Assembly: GCA_022539475.1 (NCBI GenBank)
Contig: VCMS01000016.1
Coordinates: 248,001 to 312,000, forward strand
Reading direction: 5' to 3'
DNA from: Gracilaria domingensis
Taxonomy: Eukaryota; Rhodophyta; Florideophyceae; Gracilariales; Gracilariaceae
Length of the DNA stretch: 64,000 nt
Of the stretch, positions 48,390 to 58,539 are shown in pieces. The position numbers were made by a program, and so were the translations under genes. The stretch's first letter is position 1. Each line of letters starts with the position of its first letter. The notes under the pieces were generated by a model. It was not told the DNA's origin and searched no databases. It worked only from the letters and a program-made list of their open reading frames with translations.

Positions 48390-51300
48390 CTAATGAACCA
48401 CCATACTCGCAACATTTGTAATATCTGATCGACAAACAGGGCAAATCTTGTCCGTGTTTTCTCTCGCAAGGTACTCCAAGATGCATGCTTCACAGAAGCG
48501 ATGACTACACGGAATTGTCAAGCAATCGGGAGGGTTATCCATACATATACAACACTCCTTATCACGCTCAGCATTTAGTTCCGATGAATTCGGTCCTGGG
48601 GTTCTACCATCCCTTTCATCCTTTAGAAGATCTTCAATAACCTTTTGGTAGTGAGGGGTTTCGGAAGTCCGGATTTCCGATCTCCTCCCAAACGAAGTCT
48701 GTGTTGTAGAGGATCTGCTGCGAGAATGTTTAGTGCGACTCCCCGGACGTCGGCTTGCGCTCTTATCGTTTCGCTGTCTATCCCTAGACGCAGATGGTCG
48801 TCCTCTCGAAACCGGTATGAACTCTTCATCATTCGTCAAGGCGATAACTGGATCGGACTGGGAACCCGCTCTCATTTCAAAACCTGTACCAAATTCTGAG
48901 CAAAGAGAGTTCAACGTCCCAAAAGCTGTTGTAATGTAGTTCGCAGAATCTTGAATGTTCCATCTAGTTAGATCAAGGTTGTCGACAATGTCTGAAGATC
49001 GCGCTTCACCACCAAAAAGGGAAAGGATGCGTCGAACTTCTGACAATAGAATCTCCGGTGACGGTCCATTCTTGGATCTGTGCCACGATCCTCCGTCCCC
49101 GGAGTGTAAACCCTCCCCAGAGTTAGGTGCCTCTGATTTCTCTTGTCCCCCTCCAGGAGTCGAAAGCGTTGTAGACTTTTCCTTTAAGAGCGCACCGTAC
49201 CTGCTGCCAGGGACAAAAGCCCCTTCGTCCTCTTCCGATGATGACGCTAAATCGATTTGAGGAGATACAGCCGGTTTTGGCACAGACTCTTTTCGTTTTC
49301 CTTTCGCCTTGCTTTTCGGTGAAGGCTCATCATTCCACTTCCCGCGTTTGTTGTCTTCTAATGACGCCAGCAAACGCTCCTGTTCGCGTATCTTCTGCAG
49401 TATTTTACCACGGTTCTTCCTCTTCTTAGACCACATGTTCATTGCGCGCCGGTAGAGGTCTATTGAGGCCACGACATGTGATTTCTGAGCCGAGCTAGGG
49501 TCTTTTGCTCTCTCCCTGTGTGCGTCGCCTTCGAGAAGAATAGCAAGGTACAATAAACTTTTTCGTTGCTCGGAGTCAAACGAATGATTTTCACTGCGCT
49601 CTTTTTGTTCTTGAGCGAGAGACTGTACTTTGTGGAGGTCACGGATGCAAGCATCCCACTTGCTCATCCGAAATCTCATATCCGCTCGTCTAAAGTACAA
49701 CCGCATCTTCCTGGGGAAAGCTTCAATAGATCTGGTGACTAATAATACACCCCTTTCCAAGTCTGCATCTTTTCTTGAGGTGGACATCTTCTCAAGTTCT
49801 CGACACCTTTGCCTGTATAGGACGTCTTCCAAATGCCTAACCTCAGCCACTTCCCCTATAATGGAATTCAGATTCGAAGGCATTGAAGTCGAACGAACAC
49901 GAAGAACATTCCTGGCAAAATGCAACATAACTTCCCTTATATTGCCAGCGAGGGTGTGGTACACCCACTCTTCTTCCTTAGCCAAATGCCCTGCCAAAAC
50001 CCAATTGCTCCAGTTCTCAGTGGCCGTGCCGTTATGACTCATAAGTTTTGCCACCTTGTCGACCGCACCCAAATCTGTCGAATCTGTTGAAGAACTTGGC
50101 ATTTTTGGTACAAGCCCAGAGACCCCAACAAATTGGGGAGAGCGAGAAATTCCTTTCCATTCTTGATACTTGATGCAATGGATAACATTTAACGTTTCAA
50201 GAAACATGTCAAACAATGTAGAGATCGCCAGAAGGTCAGTTCCCGTCTTCATATTCTTCAATAGCGCGTCGCAAAATGGCTTCTGAATGCTGTTGACAAA
50301 TCCTATTTTGTTATGCTGCCAGCAAACTTCGTTTTGTAACAAAATCAGAAATGCAACGCCATGTAGAAGTATGCCGTGTTCATTAGCGAGTTCATACCCA
50401 CTACCATAATAACCACTAGGGATCCATTCGAATAAAGCCAGGAAGTTTTTATCATCTACACGATCATCGTTGTGAACGTTCACAAAATATTCTTGCGCAT
50501 CTGCAACCTTCCGAGACTTAAAACGAAGCTTCCACATTCGACGAGCAAAGCATGGTCTGCAGCTACGGTCACAGCCTTTATTCTTCTTCTTACCTCCTTG
50601 AGATTGCAATCGAGTATGAGCCCCAAAGTAACGAGTAAAGTCCAGAGTACCAGTCGACTGAAAAGAACTTCCGAAAATTTCTGTTGTGCATCTAGATAGA
50701 AATGTGTCGTTTCCTGGCGGCAAAGCTTTGCTTGCTTCCTCTAGCAAATCCGTGTCTCGCTGCTTTCGAATACGGGAAAAGTCTAGCTCAGAAACTGGCT
50801 CCTCGTTATCGGAGTCACACACCGTACGGCTCTTTCCAGGTTGAATCGCAGTCCATTGGTTCTTTGACACGAAGCTTTTGAGCTCCGCTACCAGTTTGTA
50901 GTACTCCGCATCATTTTCAGTTTTTGTTTCACCTAGATTACTAGTTAACCCATTGGAGGACTGAGCAGAGCGTAGGGCATCTACAGCTTCGTTCATGACC
51001 AAGAGGTTCTTGAACTTGCGCATGGATGGTTTGGATTTTCCCAAGGTTCTATTCTGAGGTGATTCAGATCTGGACGAACCGCTTCTTTTCCCTCCTCTCC
51101 TCGACCGAGAAGGCGAAGAGGATCCCAGTGATGTCTTCCTCCGAGTCTCCGAATACTGTTCTAGTTTGAAAGGATTGACTGCCATAAAGCCGACTTCATC
51201 GTTCACAGATTCTTTCTCTTTTACAGATGGGAAATTTTTGTCGTCATCGGACGTGGCCACTAAATCCGGGAGATCATCCGCGTCCACTAAATCCGGGAGT

Positions 51301-52421
51301 TCCTCCGTGTCAACCAAATCTGGGAGTTCCTCTGTGTCCACCGAATCCGGGTGTTCCTCCCTGGCCGCTGAATCCGGCCCTTGGCCATGATTACGTCCAC
51401 AGGTGCATCCATAATTTGTATACTCTGAACTTTTGTTGTCATAAAGGTAAGAATCGTCGCCGAAGTAGAAGCTTTCCTCAGACTCCTCTCCATCTCCGTC
51501 GGAACAAGAATCGCTGTCAATCTGCCATATCACGTCGCCATCATCATGGCCACAAGCGCCCATGCCCATGTGATACACGTGATGACACAAGTGCTCCACA
51601 TTTACCACAAGTGTCGGATTACCATCCTCTTCGGAATTCAGGTCATAATCGTCAATTCCAGTGTTAATCTCTCGAAGATAGGAGCTGGGTGTGTGCGGGT
51701 GCAGAAAGCGTCCACGCTCTTCCTGATACGGGAAATCTGCTGGCCGTCCAGGCCCTCTTTGACTATGTCCAGGGTCTTCAACAGGAGGTGATGAATCTCG
51801 TCTCGCGATCTCAAGATCGATTTCAAATCGGCGCAATTTGTTAACAGCTTCTGTGATTGAGACCCTCGTATCCCTTTGTGTGCTGAGCTTGTCCTTGATA
51901 CTGACAAGAGCACTATAGGCACTCAAAGCTTCCTCAAAATTACGAAGCTTAACTTGCGCGTTTGCAAGAAGAATGAGCACCTGAAAATGCAAACCCGTGT
52001 TTTCCCGATAGTACAGGTTTGGAAATGCAGAGAAGCACAGCTCGCATATTTCAAGACATCGACGATAGCGTCTGAGATTATACATGCATGTGGCGCGATT
52101 AGAGAGCAGAGTAGCATCGAACGGGTTAAAGAGAGAGGCCATTCTATAACGTTGATTAGCTTCTTTGTATCTGCCCTGGCGGAACATACGAACAGCGGTG
52201 TCTCTGAGCATCGTAGCGAACTGAAAGGTATCCGGAGGGCCGTCATAATCCTTAAAAACCTCGAGGCATTCATTCTCAAGAACATACTGTGCATGAGGAG
52301 AAATGCGAAGTCCTCGACGTTCACTGCGGATGAGAAAGGAGGCTACGGCCTGCAGACGGCTACGCGCATCGCGCCTGCGACGTCGCCGCTCCCTCGCGTT
52401 ATCAGGGTATGAGGAATACAT
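48390..52421 (-). CDS. TPR and RING-finger protein, putative E3 ubiquitin ligase
   Basis: 1343 residues in one frame. The N-terminus is Arg-rich. About 65-200 has TPR-like helices (TAVRMFRQGRYKEANQRYRM; ATLLSNRATCMYNLRRYRRC). An acidic region at about 290-400 includes a nine-residue tandem repeat (LVDTEELPD). About 610-880 is a long helical/mixed region with a Cys-rich patch (GCDRSCRPCFARRMW). Around 890-1020 a second TPR-like segment appears (LLVTRSIEAFPRKMRLYFRRADM). The C-terminus is a complete C3HC4 RING at 1290-1330 (CCIC, CSHRFCEAC, CPVC). RING domains recruit E2 enzymes, so a ubiquitin ligase with TPR substrate- or chaperone-binding arms is inferred. The exact family is not recognised. 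Confidence 0.88.
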   Translation of the reverse strand: MYSSYPDNARERRRRRRDARSRLQAVASFLIRSERRGLRISPHAQYVLENECLEVFKDYDGPPDTFQFATMLRDTAVRMFRQGRYKEANQRYRMASLFNPFDATLLSNRATCMYNLRRYRRCLEICELCFSAFPNLYYRENTGLHFQVLILLANAQVKLRNFEEALSAYSALVSIKDKLSTQRDTRVSITEAVNKLRRFEIDLEIARRDSSPPVEDPGHSQRGPGRPADFPYQEERGRFLHPHTPSSYLREINTGIDDYDLNSEEDGNPTLVVNVEHLCHHVYHMGMGACGHDDGDVIWQIDSDSCSDGDGEESEESFYFGDDSYLYDNKSSEYTNYGCTCGRNHGQGPDSAAREEHPDSVDTEELPDLVDTEELPDLVDADDLPDLVATSDDDKNFPSVKEKESVNDEVGFMAVNPFKLEQYSETRRKTSLGSSSPSRSRRGGKRSGSSRSESPQNRTLGKSKPSMRKFKNLLVMNEAVDALRSAQSSNGLTSNLGETKTENDAEYYKLVAELKSFVSKNQWTAIQPGKSRTVCDSDNEEPVSELDFSRIRKQRDTDLLEEASKALPPGNDTFLSRCTTEIFGSSFQSTGTLDFTRYFGAHTRLQSQGGKKKNKGCDRSCRPCFARRMWKLRFKSRKVADAQEYFVNVHNDDRVDDKNFLALFEWIPSGYYGSGYELANEHGILLHGVAFLILLQNEVCWQHNKIGFVNSIQKPFCDALLKNMKTGTDLLAISTLFDMFLETLNVIHCIKYQEWKGISRSPQFVGVSGLVPKMPSSSTDSTDLGAVDKVAKLMSHNGTATENWSNWVLAGHLAKEEEWVYHTLAGNIREVMLHFARNVLRVRSTSMPSNLNSIIGEVAEVRHLEDVLYRQRCRELEKMSTSRKDADLERGVLLVTRSIEAFPRKMRLYFRRADMRFRMSKWDACIRDLHKVQSLAQEQKERSENHSFDSEQRKSLLYLAILLEGDAHRERAKDPSSAQKSHVVASIDLYRRAMNMWSKKRKNRGKILQKIREQERLLASLEDNKRGKWNDEPSPKSKAKGKRKESVPKPAVSPQIDLASSSEEDEGAFVPGSRYGALLKEKSTTLSTPGGGQEKSEAPNSGEGLHSGDGGSWHRSKNGPSPEILLSEVRRILSLFGGEARSSDIVDNLDLTRWNIQDSANYITTAFGTLNSLCSEFGTGFEMRAGSQSDPVIALTNDEEFIPVSRGRPSASRDRQRNDKSASRRPGSRTKHSRSRSSTTQTSFGRRSEIRTSETPHYQKVIEDLLKDERDGRTPGPNSSELNAERDKECCICMDNPPDCLTIPCSHRFCEACILEYLARENTDKICPVCRSDITNVASMVVH
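51259..51375 (-). repeat. 27-bp coding tandem repeat (LVDTEELPD)
   Basis: Four to five tandem 27-base units in the TPR-RING gene, each coding nine acidic residues. Units differ by a few bases. Confidence 0.85.
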
Positions 52422-52953
52422 ATTTCAGCCAGAGCCGAGCCTCATTCGGAGAAAGTACAAGCTGCGCCAGGAACAAGAGCAATGTTGGTCGCGTAACCGA
52501 GGTTGGGGGAACGGTGAACGAAAGTAGCTTCAAAACCCTGACCTGAGGAATCTGGCGGGAGTACGAGCGAAACAACACCGATTTGTACAGGGGAGAAAAG
52601 ATGCGGATGGTTCGCAAACGTCTACCAACTTGGTAGTACCAAGCATGCAAGGGCAACAAGGGCTACAGCGAAGGAGCGCGTGAAACGAAGGGAAAGAAGG
52701 ACATCATCTCTTATATCTAATTGCCCGCCGGTGCCATGCTCAGCCGCCCGTTGCTCTTCCAATCTCTTGCTGCCACGTTGCATCCGGTTCGCTACATGTA
52801 GCGAAGCACAACCAGGCCAGTCACAGGAGATACAGCAAACGTTACACCGGTGCCGAAGAATGATCTTTGCAGTGCCGCCTCGATGGGTGCTTTTCGATCA
52901 AGAGACAACTCCGAGATCGTACTTCAAGTTCATGACGTTCGTCGTGCAGCATT
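52422..52953. promoter_or_regulatory. Divergent gap between TPR-RING and OTC genes
   Basis: About 530 bp with both starts facing outward. Frames here are short and unconvincing. Presumed shared promoter region. Confidence 0.45.
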
Positions 52954-54021
52954 ATGACGCAAACAATAGCAATGGCTACCGGCTTCATTTCTTTTCCCCT
53001 ACCGATCCCATCTCACTCGCGACGTTCCACAAAGAATGCTCCTCGATGCTCAACAACAGCACCGCAGCCAGTCATCTCAAGAGCCAAGCTGCCCACCACG
53101 CAGTCTCATTTTTTGCATGTTGATGACTTTTCGGCCCAGCAACTGAGAGATGTGTTGCGAATCGCTGATGAGCTTAAAAAACGCGACAGTCTAAACGATC
53201 CAGATTTCTTGCCCTTGAAAAAGAAAGCAATGTCAATGGTGTTTGCAAAGCCCTCCGCGCGCACGAGAGTTTCATTTGAAACTGCTGTATTCAAGTCTGG
53301 CGGACATGCGCTATGTCTTGGTCCAGAGGTTGGCGTAAACACTAGAGAGGCAGCAAAAGATGTTTCTAGAGTTTTGTCGGGAATGACCGATATTATTATG
53401 GCTCGCTTGTTTGCCCATAACGATATATTGGAAATGGCAGAGTATGCATCTGTCCCTGTCATAAACGGCCTCACCGATTACAATCATCCATGTCAGATTG
53501 TAGCAGATGCACTCACAATCTTGGAATCTCGTGGTTCAATTGATGGCGCACACGTTGTTTACGTCGGCGACGGAAACAACATCGTGCATTCATGGTTTGA
53601 ATTGGCCGCCTTACTACCTATTCGTTTTACATGCGCTTGTCCAAAGGGTTATTTACCCAACATGCAGCTCTTCGAGAAAGTGCAGAACATGGGTATATCA
53701 GAAGTGAGCATCTCTCACGACCCACAAGAAGCAGTTCGTAACGCAGATTTTGTCTACACTGATGTTTGGGCGAGTATGGGTCAGAAAGAGGAGGCCATAG
53801 AGCGTGTAAAGACCTTCAAGGATTTCCAGATCACAGGCGAGATGATGAAGCAGACCAATGGCGGAAAATTTCTGCATTGCTTACCTGCCGAGAGAGGGAG
53901 AGAATGCACTGACGAAGTCATGGAGGCGGACTATTCAATAGTGTTTCAACAAGCAGAGAACCGAATGCATGCACAATTGGCTATTATACTCGCATGTATG
54001 GGTATTGATGTCGGGGTTTAG
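52954..54021 (+). CDS. OTC: Ornithine carbamoyltransferase, plant type
   Basis: 355 residues from the ATG at 52954. The first 45 residues (MTQTIAMATGFISFPLPIPS, then SRRSTKNAP) are Ser/Thr/Pro-rich and suit a plastid transit peptide. The enzyme follows: carbamoyl-phosphate loop KPSARTRVSFE (99-109), DIIMARLFAHNDI, NHPCQI (177-182), YVGDGNNIVHSW, DVWASMGQKEE, HCLPAERG near 315 and FQQAENRMHAQ. It converts ornithine and carbamoyl phosphate to citrulline in arginine synthesis. The sequence tracks land-plant OTC closely (SMRTRVSFET, GLTDHNHPCQI), including length. Codons look normal for the window and there is no intron. Confidence 0.97.
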   Translation: MTQTIAMATGFISFPLPIPSHSRRSTKNAPRCSTTAPQPVISRAKLPTTQSHFLHVDDFSAQQLRDVLRIADELKKRDSLNDPDFLPLKKKAMSMVFAKPSARTRVSFETAVFKSGGHALCLGPEVGVNTREAAKDVSRVLSGMTDIIMARLFAHNDILEMAEYASVPVINGLTDYNHPCQIVADALTILESRGSIDGAHVVYVGDGNNIVHSWFELAALLPIRFTCACPKGYLPNMQLFEKVQNMGISEVSISHDPQEAVRNADFVYTDVWASMGQKEEAIERVKTFKDFQITGEMMKQTNGGKFLHCLPAERGRECTDEVMEADYSIVFQQAENRMHAQLAIILACMGIDVGV

Positions 54022-54973
54022 CCATAGAAATGGGGTTTGGCCCAAGTTAATCTGGAGAGTAATCTGAATCAGTGCTCCTTTGAATTTCATCGTAGTAATA
54101 TTTCTAGTGTTCTTTTCAAGACTGCCCTTACGAGTTGCTGCCCAACTAAATAACGCAGAGTGTGATGAAGAGTTTTTTATCTCCTTGGCAGCCTATCCAC
54201 GGATTGTCCAACGACGAAGAAACATGCGGAGCATAATCGGTGGTCTTTGAGTCAGCATCCTCGCCAGGCCCTATCGAAACCACCAAAGATATACTTTTCT
54301 TACAGACATGATGTGCGAAGGTTGGCCGTCGAACAGCACAATTCTGGGAGGCTGTACTGACGGAACATTGCGGCCCAGAGAGTGCAGGGGTAAGGATATC
54401 CTTCTACCCTTGATGATGATGTCGGCTTTATTTAGGCTATCCAAGGATAGCCTTCGTATCCTTCTACCCTTCGTATCCTTCTATCCTTGTAGTAGAAATC
54501 AGGTGAAATTTCCTACGCAAGAAAAATTGCCTGCAAATTTTGCAGTGCAAAATATTGTCGGTGTAACTGCCACGGATGATGGAAGTACATACTGACATGG
54601 GCGTATAAGGATAACTTCTGGGGCCATCGGTAACGTCATCGTCCAAGTTCATCCGCGTGCTCTTTTATTGGTAGGGATCGAAGTCAAAGGACAATCAAAC
54701 GAATCTTTCTCCTTTGCGTATTCTGCGCATTCTTGATACAATGTTTTTTCCTTCCTCACCTATACGTAGAGTCTGAATGCTATTCTGAGAAGGTAACGGC
54801 GGTATTCAACCACTTTCAAGCTTTGACCAACCTTTCGAAGCATCCCGGCTATACAGTGGTCGAATCTAGTCGGATTGCGCTCAAACAAGCTCTCAACCCG
54901 GGCTTCAATATTTTGCTTCGACACCGGCTCTCCTATTGTCCCTAGCGAAGCCTTTGTGACTTCATGCTCTGCA
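54022..54973. other. Gap between OTC and COQ10
   Basis: About 950 bp. It holds a short tandem repeat of an 18-base unit (CTTCGTATCCTTCTACCC-like) at 54451-54488 next to a small hairpin GGCTATCC-AA-GGATAGCC at 54435-54452. No coding frame is supported. Confidence 0.5.
54435..54488. repeat. Hairpin plus 18-bp tandem repeat
   Basis: GGCTATCC and GGATAGCC around AA form a hairpin, directly followed by two pyrimidine-rich 18-base units. A related unit (ATCCTTCTACCCTT) also appears near 54400. Confidence 0.7.
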
Positions 54974-55654
54974 ATGACCATTCAGACTGCCAGTTGGTTG
55001 CGGAGTACTTGGCGACAGTTTTCAAATCATTCAAGAGCCCTTCGCCCAATAAGACCATCAGCCTCCCGTATAACCAAACCTCTAACTCCATTAACTCCTT
55101 CCCCAATAACTGCAGCATCTGTTGGACCTGTGGCGCCAGTGCCAAAGAGAGCAAATAGTTCCACACCCCAAACTCGCTTACCACATTCTCGAAGTCATTC
55201 GGAAGAGCGTATCGTACCATTCACCCCCGATCAACTTTACCGAGTCGTTGCAAATGTTGACGAGTATTCGGAATTCGTGCCATGGTGTACATCGTCGCGA
55301 GTAATACGCAGAATTGATGACCATCACATTATCGCAGACCTTGCCGTGGGCTTTCGTGTTCTTTCCGAAACATACACCTCGGTAATCACTCTCAACCCTT
55401 ATCGTTCTGTCTGCGCGGATGTGCCAAACTCATCCCTTTTTGATTACCTTATCACTGACTGGGCTTTTGAACCGGCGGGAGACATCACAAAACTCAAATT
55501 CTACGTCGAGTTTGCGTTCCGAAATCCAATGTACCAGCGCGTAACGGACTTGTTTTTTGAAGAAGTTGTGAAGCAAATGGTGGGTGCCTTCGAGAACAGA
55601 TGTTTAGCGAAATATCGCACTGCGGAACGCCACGGAATATTGCATAAGTGGTAG
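54974..55654 (+). CDS. COQ10: COQ10-like START-domain protein
   Basis: 226 residues from the ATG at 54974. The frame is open upstream, but the ATG gives a typical mitochondrial presequence: MTIQTASWLRSTWRQFSNHS with many Arg and Ser and no acidic residues for 35 residues. The START/polyketide-cyclase domain covers about 75-220: IVPFTPDQLYRVVANVDEYS, FVPWCTSSRVI, ADLAVGFRVLSETYTSVI and FYVEFAFRNPMYQRVTDLFF, matching yeast and human COQ10 and bacterial RatA. COQ10 binds coenzyme Q and helps its delivery in the inner membrane (established knowledge). Its 3' end is 47 bp from that of CDC123. Confidence 0.93.
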   Translation: MTIQTASWLRSTWRQFSNHSRALRPIRPSASRITKPLTPLTPSPITAASVGPVAPVPKRANSSTPQTRLPHSRSHSEERIVPFTPDQLYRVVANVDEYSEFVPWCTSSRVIRRIDDHHIIADLAVGFRVLSETYTSVITLNPYRSVCADVPNSSLFDYLITDWAFEPAGDITKLKFYVEFAFRNPMYQRVTDLFFEEVVKQMVGAFENRCLAKYRTAERHGILHKW

Positions 55655-55701
55655 CCATCGGAATAAATGAAGTACATTGCTTTTCAAAACCACATACGTG
55701 C

Positions 55702-56622
55702 TCAATCGTCCTCGTTTCCACTACTGTGTTCAGTTTCGTCCTCGGCTTGCTCCCCTATTAGACGTCTTGCCGTTGCAATGAAATCCCTTATCGCATCTTC
55801 GCGCCGAAGTTCAAGTGGGAGGCCGTCATATAATCTGTTTGATGGCACTACGCCGCAACGCAGGGCACACCGAAACAGAGGTCTTCCGTTGGACATCCGG
55901 TGCGCTTCGGTCAGTTCCTCCCAACTGTACAACAGAGCGTCAGCAACCTCCCAGTGGTCAAAGTCAATAATCCAGACATTCTCTCGTTCGATGTAAATGT
56001 CAACCACAAAGCTGCCTGGGAATGAGCCCTTTACCTCTGCCTCATAAAAACCAGTGATCTTGTCGACAATGGAATCCATCTCCTCGTCACTGTACTCGAA
56101 GAAATTTTCTGACCTTTGTGAAATAGCAACGACTTCCTCGTCTCGCACAAACACGCGAAACTCCATGCGATCGTCAACGTCCGCCCATTTTCTCAGAGCC
56201 AAATAACATCCATTCTCCGGAGTAACTGTGCGCATCACACGTTCTGAAGAACTGAACATCACAAGCACGTCATCCGCACTTGTGCATTTCATTGAGCGGT
56301 GAAAGTTCACCCATGTCGCATCCGAAGGGCATTTGGAGCCAAACTTCGGGCACACAGCGCCTCCTAACTCATTTATTGAAGCATTAATTGCAGCTTCCAA
56401 ATCAATATGGATTGAAGTTTCTGCGGATACATCAGAAGTCGTTCCATCAGACCATTCGACAACACCTTCTTGTGTTGCAGTTTTCACCGTGCCTTCGAGT
56501 AGAGAGCTTAGAACGGAGGGGGTTAGCCAGACAAAACGAGTCTTGGGGGTTCGACGACGAAACCGAGGAACCCAAGCGTTCGGAGCGAAACTGGCGGATG
56601 TAGGATCCGCAGTCCCTGGCAT
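55702..56622 (-). CDS. CDC123: CDC123 (D123), eIF2 assembly factor
   Basis: 306 residues from the ATG at 56622. The ATP-grasp-like D123 fold is evident: AVCPKFGSKCPSDATWVNF near 90-108, YLALRKWADVDDRMEFRVFVRDEEVVAISQR near 145-175, and FVVDIYIERENVWIIDFDHW near 210, where the acidic residues that hold Mg-ATP lie. The tail is acidic (EQAEDETEHSSGNEDD). CDC123 binds eIF2 gamma and promotes joining of the alpha subunit, so it is needed for translation initiation (established knowledge). Length is close to the usual 330-360. The gene is convergent with COQ10 and divergent from EMC6. Confidence 0.95.
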   Translation of the reverse strand: MPGTADPTSASFAPNAWVPRFRRRTPKTRFVWLTPSVLSSLLEGTVKTATQEGVVEWSDGTTSDVSAETSIHIDLEAAINASINELGGAVCPKFGSKCPSDATWVNFHRSMKCTSADDVLVMFSSSERVMRTVTPENGCYLALRKWADVDDRMEFRVFVRDEEVVAISQRSENFFEYSDEEMDSIVDKITGFYEAEVKGSFPGSFVVDIYIERENVWIIDFDHWEVADALLYSWEELTEAHRMSNGRPLFRCALRCGVVPSNRLYDGLPLELRREDAIRDFIATARRLIGEQAEDETEHSSGNEDD

Positions 56623-57221
56623 CTCTTAAGTTTGAATCAAAAAGACCTGTTCATGCACGGAACTTGAGCCAAAGCGCCTCGCGTTTCTTTTCTAGGGCAA
56701 CGAAGAACTCACCTCCAGCGTCCAAGCCTACTCTTCAAACCTAAGTGGCTTTGCAAGTTTTCTGGATGCTCAGCAATGGGGTTTCGGCTGGACGCTTCCC
56801 GATGTTCATACGAAAATTGCCCATCTTCGCGCACGTACGTGTAGTATGCCCTTCTGACACTTACAGATGTGAGAACAGTACGCATACGTGTACATACTGT
56901 ACGTGTACCTGTATTCGGTGTTTGTCCAGGTTGACAGGTGCGTACATCTTTCAGCACCTGACACTTACGGAGTTCATGCAAGTTGCAACTTTGTAGTACA
57001 AAGTTTGTACCCTGTATGCAGACGGGGTAAGATACCAGAATTTTCAACTGTACTTACGTGTATTACAAAGACAAGCACCCTGTGCAGTCTGCGAGGAAGT
57101 CTGATATCTTTGGTGGCATGAAATAATCTGTTCTTGACGTGACTTTCCTGATTCCCAAGTCCTTCATCCCGGATCTTGATCATCAAGTCGAACGATATCG
57201 AAGCTTTCTGCTTAGATAATC
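56623..57221. promoter_or_regulatory. Divergent gap between CDC123 and EMC6
   Basis: About 600 bp. It contains repeated GTAC/CGTGTAC motifs around 56820-56920 and a 15-bp palindrome at 56989-57003 (CTTTGTA-G-TACAAAG) that shares its core with the one at 17341. No gene is seen. Confidence 0.45.
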
Positions 57222-57602
57222 ATGGCGATTTTATCGATCCAGGACATTAAGCTGCAAAAACTCTACGCAGCCAACCAACAGGCTCTGCTTTTTGTGTACG
57301 TTTACAAACTGACTACAAATAGTAGTATTTCTCAGCCAACCTAACTCTGAAACAGTCGTATATTTGGATATGCGGCCGGGGGTGTTGCAGCAGGTATACT
57401 TGGTCTACAAGGGTTTCAAGGTTTCCTGTTCTACGTGCTTGTTTCCCTAATGATTTCCATAGGTCTTCTCGTCAAGACTAATTTCGTTCCGGGAAGATAT
57501 TTGCGGGCTCCAATTGCTACAATATTGTTCTTTGGTGCCTTTGGGAGGAACTCAATTCTGACTTATGTTCTCTTTTGGACCATGGCATTCTCCTTTCGCT
57601 AA
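57222..57602 (+). CDS. EMC6: ER membrane protein complex subunit 6, one intron
   Basis: Exons 57222-57295 and 57356-57602 give 106 residues (human EMC6 has 110). The 60-nt intron starts GTACGT and ends AACAG; splicing joins QQALLFV to RIFGYAAGG in frame. Family features: NQQALLFVRIFGYAAGGVAAG, ILGLQGFQGFLFYVLVSLMIS, and the last helix ending LTYVLFWTMAF, close to human ILGLTGLYGFIFYLL and FTYVLFWTFLYG. EMC6 is a core membrane subunit of the EMC insertase, which places tail-anchored and multipass proteins in the ER membrane. The last 51 bases of its coding sequence overlap those of the convergent gene on the other strand. Confidence 0.9.
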
Positions 57603-58539
57603 GCGACAAGTTTTCTTGAACTCATTCAGAACTTGCGCTGCCACTCGCAGACGCTCGGGACGCGCATCCAAGTATTTTTCCAAGTTCTTCTTCGCTCGTT
57701 GAAGATCGCTTCTCTCTTTAAGCAAATGCTGCATTTTTTCCTCCAAGCATTTCAGTTCTTTTCGGCTTTGTTCTATTTCCCTGAAAAGTAGCGTCAGGAA
57801 CGCGCTGCTGCCCTGCATATGTCGTAATCGGACCCTCTCTATATCAAGGTTAATGCCCGCACCGTATTCGACTCCCCATGGAATAGAGATAATTAATTCA
57901 TTTTTCTCCACGCGAGCAAGGGGTGGCTTGCTTGAAAACGCTTTACGAATCGCAGTTGTCCTTGAAATCGCAGATAACAATGCTAGAGATTCACGGCGAT
58001 CCGGTTCGTTTGGGATGTTGCCGACCAGAGAAGACATCCCATTACAAATATTTACTTTGATCCCTTTGTCAGAATCCGCAGACAAAGCAACGAGTCCATA
58101 AAGGGCTTCGCAGCCGTCATTTCCACCACTCACTTTCCCAACCCATTTCCAATATTTTGCTTGCAGCTCCTGCACCATACTCGGTGCCGTTCGCTTCATC
58201 GAATGGTAGAATAGCAAATGAAATCAGATTGAAGCGAATGGTAACTACCCTTGGTACGAGTATTGTACCGATGTGATTCACATGTGAGCGAAATTTTTGC
58301 GGGGCGCTTCTGAAAATAAATTTGGAAGCGCCTTCGAGAATCACGAATTCCCAAGCGTTGTTAGTCAGCAACACGCAAATGATGTTGAGGTGGGCACGGG
58401 AATGTCCCCTGCTTCTCATATAGGCAGGCGCAGGCCTTTTGAGAACTTGCAGAACAGTTGCATGTAACTTGTGGTGCGTTTTGTCTCTTGATGGGACTGA
58501 TTCCGGCGACATTGGACATTGATCAGCGAGATAGGACAA
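57552..58539 (-). CDS. Coiled-coil protein, possibly two exons; XRCC4/XLF-like fold considered
   Basis: The secure part is 58193-57552: YWKWVGKVSGGNDGCEAL, a domain ending in NELIISIPWGVEYGAGINLD, then a long coiled coil (REIEQSRKELKCLEEKMQHL, RSDLQRAKKNLEKYLDARPE) and a basic end. The open frame begins at 58217, but a donor (GTAGTT) and acceptor (AAG) at 58194-58248 would join it in frame to 58539-58249, adding NAWEFVILEGASKFIF. A beta head followed by a coiled coil is the layout of XRCC4/XLF-type end-joining factors, but no diagnostic residue is seen, so this is only a suggestion. It ends inside the antisense of EMC6's last exon. Confidence 0.5.
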
